The translations under genes and the position numbers were made by a program. From contig VBDR01000036.1 of NCBI GenBank assembly GCA_005882135.1, positions 21,519 to 85,518 on the forward strand: 64,000 nt of DNA. The letters run 5' to 3'. The stretch is from Chloroflexota bacterium. Lineage in GTDB: Bacteria > Chloroflexota > Dormibacteria > Dormibacterales > Dormibacteraceae. How positions within the stretch are numbered: position 1 is the first letter of the stretch; each line of letters starts with the position of its first letter. Shown here one piece after another: positions 39,087 to 47,393 of the stretch. The notes under the pieces are model-generated. The model did no database searches and was not told the DNA's origin. It was given only the letters and a program-made list of their open reading frames with translations.

Positions 39087-40112
39087 CTACGCGCGGGACC
39101 TCGCCCAGTCCGACTCAAAGCGGTTCGCGTAAGCCTGCACAGCCCCGGCATCGGCCGTTTCAATGTCGAGCTCGTGATTGACGCCCAAGCCGCTGAGCGT
39201 CCAGTTCGCCGAGCCAAGCACGAGCTCGGCGTCGAAGAGCCCGATCTTGGCGTGGAGGAGCACGCCTATGGGGACCGGATACCACCGCACCTCGACCCCG
39301 CCCGCCCGCAGCACGGCGAACGCGTGGAGGTTGTAGGACTGGTTGGGGTCGAGCACGACCCGGACGTCGGCGCCGCGGTGGTGCGCCACGACCAGCCCGG
39401 CGATGACCTCGGCGTCCGTGAGCGTGTAGACCTCCGCCAAGACTCGACGCACGGCGCGGCCAAGCCCGTGCGCGAGCATGCGGCGGATCTCGGCGCCGGG
39501 CGCGGTCTGCGCCACTGCCCCCGCCTGCGCCGGCACCGGCGACGGATGCCCCCCGGCGAGGGCCCAGTCCTGCTCGAAGATGCGGACCAGCCGATCAACA
39601 TCGACTGTGACCTCGGTCTCCAGGACGTAGTCGTGGTTGCGCTCGCTGTGCGCTCCCCAGTTCATGCCGCCGACCGCGGCCTCGCCATCGGCGACGAGGA
39701 GCTTGACGTGGTCGATCTGATGGCGTGCGTCGTCGACGGGGTACGCACGCTCAGGCACGCCCAACGAGTCGAGCTGCTGCACCGCTTTTCGGCTCGCCGT
39801 CACGGTTGGATCGGTGACGACGCGCACGTCAACACCGCGTGCCTCCGCGGTGCTGAGCCCCTCCACCACATCGGGCCGCCCAAGCTCATACATCTCGACC
39901 AGCAGCCGGCGCTCGGCCGAGCCGAGCAGCCGGCCGACCAGGGTGAAGATGCCGGCATCCTGCCAGAGCCGTACCTCGCCCGCGGCGAGCTTGCGGGCGG
40001 CATCACGAGGCCCCACCCCAGCTTCGCCGGACCTCCCCATGAATGGGGAGGAGGCCGGGCTCGAGCAGCCGCCGAGGGAGAGGAGGAAGAGCAGGCAGAC
40101 CACTCGAACCAC
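39087..40112 (-). CDS. lipoprotein with two phospholipase D (HKD) domains
   Basis: 341 residues. MVRVVCLLFLLSLGGC is a signal sequence ending in a lipobox (SLGGC), so it should be lipid-anchored outside the cell. HKD motif 1 is HVKLLVADGEAAVGGMNWG and motif 2 is HAKIGLFDAELVLGSANWT; two complete HxK(x4)D sites are enough to form one PLD active site. It may hydrolyse phospholipids or nucleic acids, or transfer phosphatidyl groups. The segment SSPFMGRSGEAG just after the lipid-anchor Cys is the translation of repeat copy E, so the repeat appears to have inserted in frame. Confidence 0.88.
   Translation of the reverse strand: MVRVVCLLFLLSLGGCSSPASSPFMGRSGEAGVGPRDAARKLAAGEVRLWQDAGIFTLVGRLLGSAERRLLVEMYELGRPDVVEGLSTAEARGVDVRVVTDPTVTASRKAVQQLDSLGVPERAYPVDDARHQIDHVKLLVADGEAAVGGMNWGAHSERNHDYVLETEVTVDVDRLVRIFEQDWALAGGHPSPVPAQAGAVAQTAPGAEIRRMLAHGLGRAVRRVLAEVYTLTDAEVIAGLVVAHHRGADVRVVLDPNQSYNLHAFAVLRAGGVEVRWYPVPIGVLLHAKIGLFDAELVLGSANWTLSGLGVNHELDIETADAGAVQAYANRFESDWARSRA
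40019..40058. repeat. dispersed palindromic repeat, copy E, inside a CDS
   Basis: Contains the 20-bp palindrome CCTCCCCATGAATGGGGAGG (40032-40051), identical to the reverse complement of copy A. It lies within the reading frame of the PLD lipoprotein, right after the signal peptide. Confidence 0.72.
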
Positions 40113-40175
40113 AGCGGGCGAAAACTACGCCGGACAGATTCGTCCGCCAACCCCGCCTGTTAACGGCACAAAAAG

Positions 40176-40946
40176 CTAGATGGTCTCCACTCGCATGCCA
40201 GGGCGCGCGCCCAGCAGCCGGTCCGCGCGCGATTCGCGGACGCCGACCTCGAGGTATCCCATGCTGCCGACGTACACAAACGGCTCGCCGGGCCTCGCCT
40301 CTGAATATGTCTTGGCCGTCGCGCTGATGTCATGGCCGTGGATGCGCAGCCGCCGCACCGGCGGCTTGAGATTGGTGACCAGGTTGCCAAACCCGTCTGT
40401 CCACAGCACGCGCGGGCCAGTGTCGGGCAGCGCGACTGGCGGATCCGTCTTCGGGCCGAGGGATTCGAGCGGCACGCCTGAGGCGAGGGCCGCCGCAGCC
40501 GGGGCGAACACGTCGCGTCCCTCAAACGTGGGCGCGCCTCGAGGCGCCAGCTCGTGCACCGCCTGCACACCGACCTCGTCGATCACGATCGCGAAAAGCC
40601 CGTTGTCGGGGCCGATGTAGAAGCGCCCGCCGGCCTCCACGATCAGGCGCCGGCGCGTGCTCCCCACCCCCGGATCGACCACCGCAAGGTGCACGGAGCC
40701 GCCGCCGAAGTGGCGCGTGCCCGCGAAAAGCATGAACGCGCCCGCCGAGACATCGAATCGCGGCACCTCATGCGACACGTCGACCAGCACCGCGCTGGGA
40801 CAGCCGGCGAGAACGACGCCTTTCATCGCCGCGACGAGTGGAGAGCCGGATCCGAAATCGGTCGTGAAAGTGACGACCGGCGGTGCGGTTGAACCGCTAC
40901 CAGTACCTCGTTTCTTTCCAGGGGTCTGCTTCGTCGTGATAGCCAC
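40176..40946 (-). CDS. SAM hydroxide adenosyltransferase (DUF62/SAM hydrolase family)
   Basis: 256 residues. TFTTDFGSGSPLVAAMKGVVL is the N-terminal family motif with the conserved Asp, HLAVVDPGVGSTRRRLIVEAGGRFYIGPDNGLF holds the DPGVG and GPDNG loops, and DGFGNLVTNL and the C-terminal SMGYLEVGV strand complete the family. Relatives are the fluorinase and chlorinase, but the common members use hydroxide and cleave SAM to adenosine and methionine. No halogenase context is seen. The GTG start (40946) overlaps the YedY-like gene by 50 bp. Confidence 0.9.
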   Translation of the reverse strand: MAITTKQTPGKKRGTGSGSTAPPVVTFTTDFGSGSPLVAAMKGVVLAGCPSAVLVDVSHEVPRFDVSAGAFMLFAGTRHFGGGSVHLAVVDPGVGSTRRRLIVEAGGRFYIGPDNGLFAIVIDEVGVQAVHELAPRGAPTFEGRDVFAPAAAALASGVPLESLGPKTDPPVALPDTGPRVLWTDGFGNLVTNLKPPVRRLRIHGHDISATAKTYSEARPGEPFVYVGSMGYLEVGVRESRADRLLGARPGMRVETI

Positions 40947-41502
40947 GTTGCTCCCAGAAACCTAGCCGGTTGCGCTGCATGAACTCTAGCCCGCGCAACC
41001 ACTTCGCCGACTTCCAGAAGTATTTCGAGGGCACAAACAGGCGCAGCGGCCAGCCGTGGTCGGGGGTGAGGTCGTACCCATTCCACGCGTAGCACAGCAG
41101 GTTGTCCTCACCGTCCAGCACGCTCAGCGGCACCGACGTCGTGTACCCGTACTCGCAGTGCGCCATCACGTACCTGGCTTCGGGTTTCGGTTGGACGCGG
41201 TCGAGGATCTCGCGGATAGGGACTCCGGTCCACCTGTCCCCGAGCCGGCTCCAACCGGTGACGCAGTGGATGTCGGCGACCACCTCCTTGGATGGGAGCG
41301 CGCGCAGCTCGCCGTAGTCAAGCGTCAGCTCGTTCTCGACCGCTCCGAAAACCTTGAAGTCCCACTTCGTGACGTCGCTGTTGGGCACCGGGCCGAAATG
41401 AAGGAGTGGCCAGCGGTCGGGCGCGGTGAGCGTCTGACCGGGCGGGATGCGAGCCGGATCGACGCCTTCCGGCACGCGCTTGCTTTTGAAGAACGAGGCC
41501 AC
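40897..41502 (-). CDS. sulfite-oxidase/YedY-like molybdopterin oxidoreductase
   Basis: 201 residues, a compact single molybdopterin domain. DIHCVTGWSRLGDRWTGVPI contains the Cys that binds molybdenum (about residue 77). YGYTTSVPLSVL and the Arg/His-rich HGWPLRLFVPSKYFWKSAKWLRGLEFM complete the cofactor pocket. There is no Tat signal peptide, unlike periplasmic MsrP (YedY), so it is probably cytoplasmic. It lacks the C-terminal dimerisation domain of true sulfite oxidases. The physiological substrate is unknown. Confidence 0.9.
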   Translation of the reverse strand: MASFFKSKRVPEGVDPARIPPGQTLTAPDRWPLLHFGPVPNSDVTKWDFKVFGAVENELTLDYGELRALPSKEVVADIHCVTGWSRLGDRWTGVPIREILDRVQPKPEARYVMAHCEYGYTTSVPLSVLDGEDNLLCYAWNGYDLTPDHGWPLRLFVPSKYFWKSAKWLRGLEFMQRNRLGFWEQRGYHDEADPWKETRYW

Positions 41503-41547
41503 TGGAGGCGAGTATAGGAATCAAACGGGACCGACTAAGGCCGCGGG

Positions 41548-41553
41548 TATACT
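41548..41553 (+). promoter_or_regulatory. -10 element (TATACT) for tRNA-Ala
   Basis: TATACT 30 nt before the tRNA 5' end, in the spacer behind the YedY-like gene start; no clear -35. Confidence 0.35.
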
Positions 41554-41582
41554 GGCCCTTCGGCGCCCTCACGTGATTCCGT

Positions 41583-41655
41583 GGGCCCGTAGCTCAGCTG
41601 GGAGAGCGCGTGAATCGCACTCACGAGGCCAGGGGTTCGAATCCCCTCGGGTCCA
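41583..41655 (+). tRNA. tRNA-Ala (anticodon CGC)
   Basis: Cloverleaf with acceptor GGGCCCG/CGGGTCC containing the G3-U70 wobble pair that specifies alanine. Anticodon stem CGTGA/TCACG, loop ATCGCAC, anticodon CGC. T-loop TTCGAAT, discriminator A, and no encoded CCA. Confidence 0.96.
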
Positions 41656-41771
41656 CTCTTGTCACCTCTCACGACATCGCCGACGTGGACGCCTTGCTTC
41701 AAAACATCGTAGACAGGCCACCTGCCGTGGAGCGGCTAGCAGCTCCGGCGTGACGCAACGGCCTCGAGAGG

Positions 41772-42194
41772 CTACATTCCGAGCTGGCGCATGAAGGCGG
41801 CCGCATCGAAATAGAGCCTGGCCTTTCGGATCAGCTCATGGTCGATTTCGAAGATGGCGACCATCGGCAGCTCAACATCTTTGTTCGTCGCCGGGAAGCC
41901 GAGTTGAGGGCCGACGTGCTTTCCCTTGAAAACGAACTCGAGCACGCCGATTCCGGCCTCTGAGTCCGCGACAACGCTTTTGACCTCTGCGCTGGCCGGC
42001 GAGAAAGCATCGTGATAGAAGACTTGAAATAGGGCCTTGATCTGCTCCTTACCTTGATGAAGCTGACCAAGTGGCAGCACGCTGTACTCGGCGTCGTCGG
42101 CAAAGTACTTCGCGACGTCGTGCCCCTTCCCGAACCCTTCCGTTATCTCACGCACGCGCGAGGTCGCCCTCGAGTCGGTTGAACTCTGCGCCAT
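41772..42194 (-). CDS. NTF2/SnoaL-like protein
   Basis: 140 residues from ATG 42194, with GGGAGG about 7 nt upstream (the longer ORF has no such signal). The pattern of an N-terminal helix, YFADDAEYSVLPLGQLHQGKEQIKALFQVFYHDAF, then strands ending IFEIDHELIRKARLYFDAAAFMRQLGM, is the NTF2-like / SnoaL ester-cyclase fold. These domains serve as enzymes or ligand-binding modules; no function can be assigned. Confidence 0.82.
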   Translation of the reverse strand: MAQSSTDSRATSRVREITEGFGKGHDVAKYFADDAEYSVLPLGQLHQGKEQIKALFQVFYHDAFSPASAEVKSVVADSEAGIGVLEFVFKGKHVGPQLGFPATNKDVELPMVAIFEIDHELIRKARLYFDAAAFMRQLGM

Positions 42195-42315
42195 CGGTTG
42201 TCCTCCCGCCTTAGTTAGAGGCTGCAACGCGCCACCTGCGCCCAGGGTGACGGTAGCAGGCATCGGATTCGGGTGCCTGCATCCCGTGGTTCTTCAACGG
42301 CCAGGTCTGCGGCGG

Positions 42316-42343
42316 TTGAGGAGACCCTCAGCCGCGGGATAAT
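42316..42343 (+). promoter_or_regulatory. promoter for a leaderless transcript (DUF2652 gene)
   Basis: TTGAGG (-35), 16-nt spacer, GATAAT (-10). The A of the ATG at 42350 is 7 nt after the -10, where transcription should begin. No ribosome binding site is present, so the message is probably leaderless. Confidence 0.55.
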
Positions 42344-42349
42344 CCGCCC

Positions 42350-43411
42350 ATGGCCAGCCAGACAGACCGGCCGGCGGTGTTTTCAGGCCTGCAGGAAGGC
42401 GCGCTCGTGCTGGCCGATATCTCCGGTTACTCGAAGTTCGTCGCGCAGACCGAGGTCGACCACAGCTGGTCGATCCTGCACGAGCTGCTGGACACGATGG
42501 TCCGCAGCGTCCAGGGACGGATGGACGTTTCGCAGGTCGAGGGCGACGCCATCCTGTTCATCAGCGGCCTCTCGACGCCAGATGTGATCGCGGCCCTGGA
42601 GCGAACTTTTATCGATTTTCATCGCCGGCTGCGCGATATGCAGACCGTGACGACATGCCCCTGCAACGCCTGCGCCAACATCGGCATCCTCAAGCTGAAG
42701 TTCATCGTCCATCACGGCAAGTTCTCGCGCCAGCGACTGGGAAATGTCGAGCAGCTGCATGGCACAGATGTGATCGTGGCCCACCGCTTGCTGAAGAACA
42801 CGGTCCCGTCAAAGGAATATCTGCTGGTCACCGACGCCGTGCTCGAGCGGCTGCCCGCCGATACGCGGCGTCGCTTCCATCCGCACACAGAGGAATTCGA
42901 CCTGGGTGCGATCTCCGGCGGCTATGAAGAGATCGCGTATGTCTGGCAAGAGGCGGAGGCCGTGGAGAGGAAACGAGTTCTGCCTGACGAGGCCCTTGTG
43001 AACTCAGAGATTACGGTCGATGCCCCGCCCGATCTGGCCTACAGGCGAATGCTCCAGCCGAAAGTGATGGAGCGCTATCTCTTCTCCGACTCCGTTGAAG
43101 CCCAACCCGGCGCGCGAGGCGAGGACCTGGGCAGCGAGTTTCACTGCCACCACGGGGGCAGCCTGGTCAACATGCGGGTCGTTTCCGCAGACCCCGGGCG
43201 TGAGCTCACGATCATCGCCGACCAGCCGACGGTCATGCACATCACGACTCGCTTTGTCGATTCCGGCGACGGCGGGACGCGTGTACTGCGATCGTTCCTC
43301 TGGGAAGAGCCGGCGGATCCCGACGTCGCGCAGTCGGTGCGCCAGATGATGGAGGGCATCGTGGTAGCTGGCGAGGGCGCCATCAAATCGGTCTTCGAGG
43401 ACGCTCGCTAG
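42350..43411 (+). CDS. DUF2652 (cyclase-like) domain fused to an SRPBCC domain
   Basis: 353 residues. The N-terminal half starts LVLADISGYSKFVAQTEVDHSW and has VEGDAILFI; both Asp positions resemble the two metal ligands of class III nucleotide cyclases, and DUF2652 belongs to that fold. The substrate-specifying residues of known cyclases are not visible, and a CPCNAC cluster follows. From about residue 220, ITVDAPPDLAYRRMLQPKVMERYLFSD begins a SRPBCC (START-like) ligand-binding domain. It may sense a small molecule and control the N-terminal domain; that is inference. It is convergent with the beta-propeller gene. Confidence 0.78.
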   Translation: MASQTDRPAVFSGLQEGALVLADISGYSKFVAQTEVDHSWSILHELLDTMVRSVQGRMDVSQVEGDAILFISGLSTPDVIAALERTFIDFHRRLRDMQTVTTCPCNACANIGILKLKFIVHHGKFSRQRLGNVEQLHGTDVIVAHRLLKNTVPSKEYLLVTDAVLERLPADTRRRFHPHTEEFDLGAISGGYEEIAYVWQEAEAVERKRVLPDEALVNSEITVDAPPDLAYRRMLQPKVMERYLFSDSVEAQPGARGEDLGSEFHCHHGGSLVNMRVVSADPGRELTIIADQPTVMHITTRFVDSGDGGTRVLRSFLWEEPADPDVAQSVRQMMEGIVVAGEGAIKSVFEDAR

Positions 43412-43450
43412 GCCACCCTTCCGAATTCGCATGCGGCGGATGGCCGCGCC

Positions 43451-44719
43451 TCAGGGCTCCGGCCGCATCCCCTGGTTGAGCTGCGGTCCAAAGATTCCAT
43501 CCTCGAGCTCGCGCATCCGCTCCTGTTCCGCGGCCAGGTCTTCTTCCTGCAGCTGGTGCCACGTCGGCCGGGCCGGCTGCTCCGAGCGCCGGCCGGCGCG
43601 CCGGCGCGCGTACCAGAAAAGGAAGGTTCCGAAAGCGAAGAACGGCATCAGGTAGATGGACCCGCCGGCGACCAGCTTCAACCAGTCAGGCGGTGGCTCG
43701 CAGGCCGCCGGGGTAAAGCTGACGAGTCCGGCCGCACTCACCGCGTAAACCAGACCATGCTCCTGGTCCCACGCCGCCGCGTGCGTCTTTGGTGACGCCG
43801 CAACCGTGCCCAGGAGCTGCCCATCTCCGTAGAAGACGGCCACGGCGCTGTCCGACTTGTCGTGGGGGGAGGCGACCAGAAACCGATCAGCACGTGCGTT
43901 GTAGCTCACGATGTCGCCGCCGGTCACGGCCCGCGTCACCTCGTGCGCGCCATTCCGAAGGTTGATCAGGGCGACGCTGCCGCTGCAGGTGATGAGCGCC
44001 AGCTGGCGGTTGGGGTTGATCGCGAGGCCCGCGGGATGACAGCCGGCCACCTTGAAGGTATTGGTCACCTTTCCGCTGGCCGGATTGATCTGCACCACCG
44101 AGTCGGTCTCGGTGCTCGCCGCGTACACCAGGCCGTCGGACGGGTTGAAGCGCGGCTGCTCGACGGGTACCTTCGCGGCCAATCGCTCTTTGACCTGATT
44201 GGTGGTGGTGTCGATACCCACGACCTCGCCGCTTTGTCCGGTGGCGACATACACCCGCTGCTTCTGGGCGCTGTAGTCGAGAAGGTCCGCGGCCAAGCTG
44301 TCGACGGTGACCCGGTCGATCATCTGCATGAACTTCGGAGAGCTCTCATCGGTGTCGATCACCGCCACAGAGCCGCCGATCAGGCCGGCATACAGGCGGT
44401 GGGTGTCCTCCGCAACGGCAAGGCCGTTGGGCGCACCCGCCACATCGATCGTGCGCACGAATCGAGGGGTTGTCGAGGAGATGTCCACGACGTCGATCCC
44501 GTGGGCGGCGCTGTCGCCGAGGTAAAGGCGGTGGGCGCGCTGGTCAGCCTCGACGCCGTCGAAGGAGCCCGCCGCGATCACCGGGATGGCCGCCTCGCGC
44601 ACGGTTGACTGGCAGCTCGTACAGGCGCCGAGCAGGATCATGCCGCCCGCGGCGGCGACGATGGGCGCCGCGGTGGAGGCGACGAGGGCCCCGAACGCAG
44701 CAGGCCACGTCGCCTTCAT
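43451..44719 (-). CDS. membrane-tethered YncE-like beta-propeller protein
   Basis: 422 residues. The N-terminus has a signal or anchor segment with a possible lipobox (GMILLGAC). The body is a seven-blade-type repeat, for example GAPNGLAVAEDTHRLYAGLIGGSVAVIDTD, KQRVYVATGQSGEVVGIDTTTNQV and CHPAGLAINPNRQLALITCSGSVALI, typical of YncE/YVTN surface propellers. A C-terminal membrane helix (IYLMPFFAFGTFLFWYARRR) leads into a charged 45-residue cytoplasmic-type tail. Extracytoplasmic scaffold or binding role; the ligand is unknown. Confidence 0.8.
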   Translation of the reverse strand: MKATWPAAFGALVASTAAPIVAAAGGMILLGACTSCQSTVREAAIPVIAAGSFDGVEADQRAHRLYLGDSAAHGIDVVDISSTTPRFVRTIDVAGAPNGLAVAEDTHRLYAGLIGGSVAVIDTDESSPKFMQMIDRVTVDSLAADLLDYSAQKQRVYVATGQSGEVVGIDTTTNQVKERLAAKVPVEQPRFNPSDGLVYAASTETDSVVQINPASGKVTNTFKVAGCHPAGLAINPNRQLALITCSGSVALINLRNGAHEVTRAVTGGDIVSYNARADRFLVASPHDKSDSAVAVFYGDGQLLGTVAASPKTHAAAWDQEHGLVYAVSAAGLVSFTPAACEPPPDWLKLVAGGSIYLMPFFAFGTFLFWYARRRAGRRSEQPARPTWHQLQEEDLAAEQERMRELEDGIFGPQLNQGMRPEP

Positions 44720-44821
44720 ACACCCGAAAACGTGCCGGACCCGGGAAGTACGAGAGCCCGGCCTCGGGCCCGCCGGCTACCTTCTGGAGGCGGTCCCTGC
44801 TGCCACGAGCTCGCGAAGCCG

Positions 44822-44962
44822 CTACCGGATGAACCGGCCTACGAACAGGGGTACGAACTGCGGCACGCGGGAGTCGGCAAGGCATTGAATCGACTCGTCG
44901 GCGGCGAGGTCGATGGACTCCTCGGGCACCCTGCCCCGGTATTCAGCCTTGATCGTGCGGAC
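44822..44962 (-). pseudogene. remnant of a three-helix-bundle dimerisation-domain protein
   Basis: A frame without a usable start reads HEVRTIKAEYRGRVPEESI, then DSRVPQFVPLFVGRFIR and a stop. The pattern 'PEE(S/T)...SRV(R)xFVPxxV' resembles the small three-helix bundle proteins common in high-GC bacteria, but without an N-terminus. It directly follows the EamA fragment on the same strand. Confidence 0.4.
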
Positions 44963-44963
44963 C

Positions 44964-45185
44964 TCATGCGGCGGGTCGCAAGCACAGATCCTGCAATCTG
45001 TTGCCGATCCCGCGCAACCCGCCTCGCGCGAAAACGACCGGCATCAGGACCAGCGCGGCCACCCCTGTGCGCACGAACACGAGGGTCCCGGGTGAGATCT
45101 CGCCGACCGCGACGCGGATCAGAAGGTATGGGATGCCCCAGATCACGCTCATGGCGGCGAACAACAGAAGGCCGCGGCGAGTCAC
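44964..45185 (-). pseudogene. N-terminal fragment of an EamA transporter
   Basis: 73 codons from GTG 45185. LLLFAAMSVIWGIPYLLIRVAVGEISPGTLVFVRTGVAALVLMPVVFARGGLR is a good EamA first-helix pair, but the frame ends after about 60 recognisable residues in unrelated sequence. The eight further membrane segments of a full carrier are missing. With the neighbouring remnant it fills the 44720-45306 gap, where I see no intact gene. Confidence 0.65.
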
Positions 45186-45231
45186 GTCGTGTCTAACCTA
45201 GCTGCTCCGCGAGGGCTTCCGTATTCAAGAG

Positions 45232-45261
45232 TTGTGGTCCACGACCCGACGTGATTAGACT
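45232..45261 (+). promoter_or_regulatory. candidate promoter for the Asp-box secreted protein
   Basis: TTGTGG, 18-nt spacer, TAGACT; start codon 46 nt downstream, with GGGGGGAACAAGG before the ATG. Confidence 0.35.
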
Positions 45262-45306
45262 GGCTGACAGACTGAAGCCGGCCGGGTGTGTGTGGGGGGA
45301 ACAAGG

Positions 45307-47070
45307 ATGACCAAGCTTTCGGCGATCCCTGTCGCGGCCGTTTTCGCGCTCATCGTGGCGACAACTACGTTGGGCGCAGAACCAAACCCCGGGCTGGTGA
45401 CAACCGGCAGTCCATCGTCACCTTTCTCACAGAACAAGCAGAACGAGCCGGCACTTGCCGTCGACGCCAACCACTCCAACATCCTGGTTGCAGGCGCCAA
45501 CGAAAACATCGACATGGAGGCCTGCAACGCGGGCAATGACACGACCTGTCCTTTCACCCCTGGCGTTGGTGTGTCCGGTGTGTACTTCTCGTTCGACTCC
45601 GGTAAGTCGTGGAGCCAGCCGACGTACACAGGCCTGACAGCCCGTGGCTGTCTGGGTGTGGTTGGCAACACAGATCCCGGGTGCACCCCGACAACCGGTC
45701 CGATCGGGACGCTGCCCTGGTATGCGGAGAACGGGCTCGTATCGGGCGGTGACCCCGCGCTCGCGTTCGGTCCGAAGCCCGGGGCAAACGGCGCATTCAG
45801 CTGGACGAATGGCTCGCGCCTGTACTACGCCAACCTGGCTGCAAACCTCGGCGCGACCCGATCAGAAGAGGTGTTCAAGGGCTTCGAGGCGCTCGCGGTC
45901 TCGCGCACCGACGATGTGGCGATGGCCTCGACCAGCACTGCCGCAGGCAAGGCAGCCTGGATGCCACCGGTGCTCGTAGCGCACCAATCTTCAACGACTT
46001 TCTCCGACAAGGAGCAGATCTGGGCCGACAACGCTTCGTCCAGCCCGTTCTTCGGCAACGTCTACACCTGCTGGGCGGACTTTATGGGCCAGGAGAAGAG
46101 CCCCAACGCGGCTCCGGCGCAGCTCAAAGTCGCGGTTTCAAGCGATGGTGGCCAAACCTGGAGCCAGCACCCGATCGGGGCGGCGGCCAACAACGGCCAG
46201 CGCAACCCGGTGGATGGCTGCACCATCCGAACCGACAGCACCGGCAACGCCTACGTTTTCGGCGTGGCGACCCTTTCCTCAGCCGGGCACGACGCCTTTG
46301 AGTTCGTCTCCATCTCGTCGAACGGCGGCGGGACATGGTCGGCGCCGCGCGCGGTAGCCGGGCCGGTCACCCAACCTGGCATTTTCGACCCAGTGCTCGG
46401 CCGGCCGACAATCGATGGAATCGCGGGGGCGCGGAGCGACCTGGCTCCCGCGCCGAGCGTGGATATCGCCAACGGCGCGCCGACGGGCGCCGATGCCACG
46501 AACCGGATCGTGATGACCTACGTCAGCGGCGCGATCACCAAGCCACATGTCTACTTCACGGAATCGACCGACAAGGCCAAGACGTGGTCAACGCCAAGGG
46601 CGATCGAAGGCTCGACCGACCGCGGCTACTACACCGCTCCATCGATCTCGCCTGACGGAACGAGCGTCTACGTCGTGTACGACGCGTTCACAACGCCGTA
46701 TCAGACCACCACGGCAACCACACGGTCGCTGTTAGGAGTCTTCCTCAGGGCAAGCTCCTCGACCAATTCAGGTACCCCAACAGGCGCGTTCAGCGAGATC
46801 AAACGGGGGGCTGCAGGCGATCCGCGAGGATCGAGCCAGAACAACCTGGTGGGTGAGTTTCTCGGTGACTACGTCTACTCCGTGGCGACTCGCACATACG
46901 GAGCCGCCGTCTATAACGACACACGCAACGCAGCTGACTGCCCGGCCATGGACGCCTGGCGGTTGTCTCTACGTCCTCCCGTGAGCACCGTGACGCGGCC
47001 GGCGCCGCAGCAGGATTGCGAGCCGACTTTCGGCAACTCCGACATCTTCAGCTTCACGACAGCGCCCTAG
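45307..47070 (+). CDS. secreted Asp-box (sialidase-like / BNR repeat) protein
   Basis: 587 residues from ATG 45307, preceded by a G-rich ribosome binding site. MTKLSAIPVAAVFALIVATTTLGA is a signal peptide. At least four Asp-box type repeats are visible (SFDSGKSWS, SSDGGQTWS, SSNGGGTWS, STDKAKTWS), the mark of sialidase-like six-blade propellers. The triad of catalytic arginines that would show a true sialidase is not obvious, so an exo-sialidase call would be unsafe. No anchor is seen, so it is released or loosely cell-associated. A GC-rich hairpin follows the stop. Confidence 0.85.
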   Translation: MTKLSAIPVAAVFALIVATTTLGAEPNPGLVTTGSPSSPFSQNKQNEPALAVDANHSNILVAGANENIDMEACNAGNDTTCPFTPGVGVSGVYFSFDSGKSWSQPTYTGLTARGCLGVVGNTDPGCTPTTGPIGTLPWYAENGLVSGGDPALAFGPKPGANGAFSWTNGSRLYYANLAANLGATRSEEVFKGFEALAVSRTDDVAMASTSTAAGKAAWMPPVLVAHQSSTTFSDKEQIWADNASSSPFFGNVYTCWADFMGQEKSPNAAPAQLKVAVSSDGGQTWSQHPIGAAANNGQRNPVDGCTIRTDSTGNAYVFGVATLSSAGHDAFEFVSISSNGGGTWSAPRAVAGPVTQPGIFDPVLGRPTIDGIAGARSDLAPAPSVDIANGAPTGADATNRIVMTYVSGAITKPHVYFTESTDKAKTWSTPRAIEGSTDRGYYTAPSISPDGTSVYVVYDAFTTPYQTTTATTRSLLGVFLRASSSTNSGTPTGAFSEIKRGAAGDPRGSSQNNLVGEFLGDYVYSVATRTYGAAVYNDTRNAADCPAMDAWRLSLRPPVSTVTRPAPQQDCEPTFGNSDIFSFTTAP

Positions 47071-47087
47071 CTGTTAGACACCACAAC

Positions 47088-47110
47088 GGGGGGCGCGCCG
47101 AGCGCCCCCC
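47088..47110 (+). terminator. hairpin terminator after the Asp-box gene
   Basis: Perfect 9-bp stem GGGGGGCGC/GCGCCCCCC with loop GCCGA, 17 nt after the stop, followed by GCTTCTCT rather than a strong T-run. Confidence 0.55.
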
Positions 47111-47153
47111 GCTTCTCTGGGTACTGGCGCGGCATGAATCCGTTCTCTAGGTG

Positions 47154-47324
47154 ATGTTCATGCGGTTCAGGCTGACGCGCCTGATGATGTGGATGGGTCT
47201 TGCCGCCGCTGCCACCTACTTCCTGGATCCTGACCGGGGCGAGCAGCGCCGGAAGGACCTACGGAAGCGGGTCGACAAGATGCGCAAGGCCGGAGAGAAG
47301 GCCAAGCTCGAAGCCGGCCTGTAG
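47154..47324 (+). CDS. small YtxH-like membrane protein, 56 aa
   Basis: Missing from the ORF track because of its length. ATG 47154 follows TAGGTG. One membrane helix (LMMWMGLAAAATYFLDP) is followed by DPDRGEQRRKDLRKR and a Lys/Arg/Glu-rich helix, the pattern of the small YtxH-type proteins (membrane helix, then 'FDPxxGxRRR'). Function is unknown; related proteins are stress-associated in some bacteria. Confidence 0.65.
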   Translation: MFMRFRLTRLMMWMGLAAAATYFLDPDRGEQRRKDLRKRVDKMRKAGEKAKLEAGL

Positions 47325-47393
47325 CTCGTCTCCGTCATCTGGGAGTGACGCCGGCGGCCGAGGGGCCGCACCTACCGACGTGCTGGTCAGGCG

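Noticed and set aside
41656-41755. Short ORF reading out of tRNA-Ala (DIADVDALLQNIVDRPP...)
   Set aside because: No ribosome binding site and no family; it probably is spacer. No attachment-site duplication or integrase is seen by the tRNA either.
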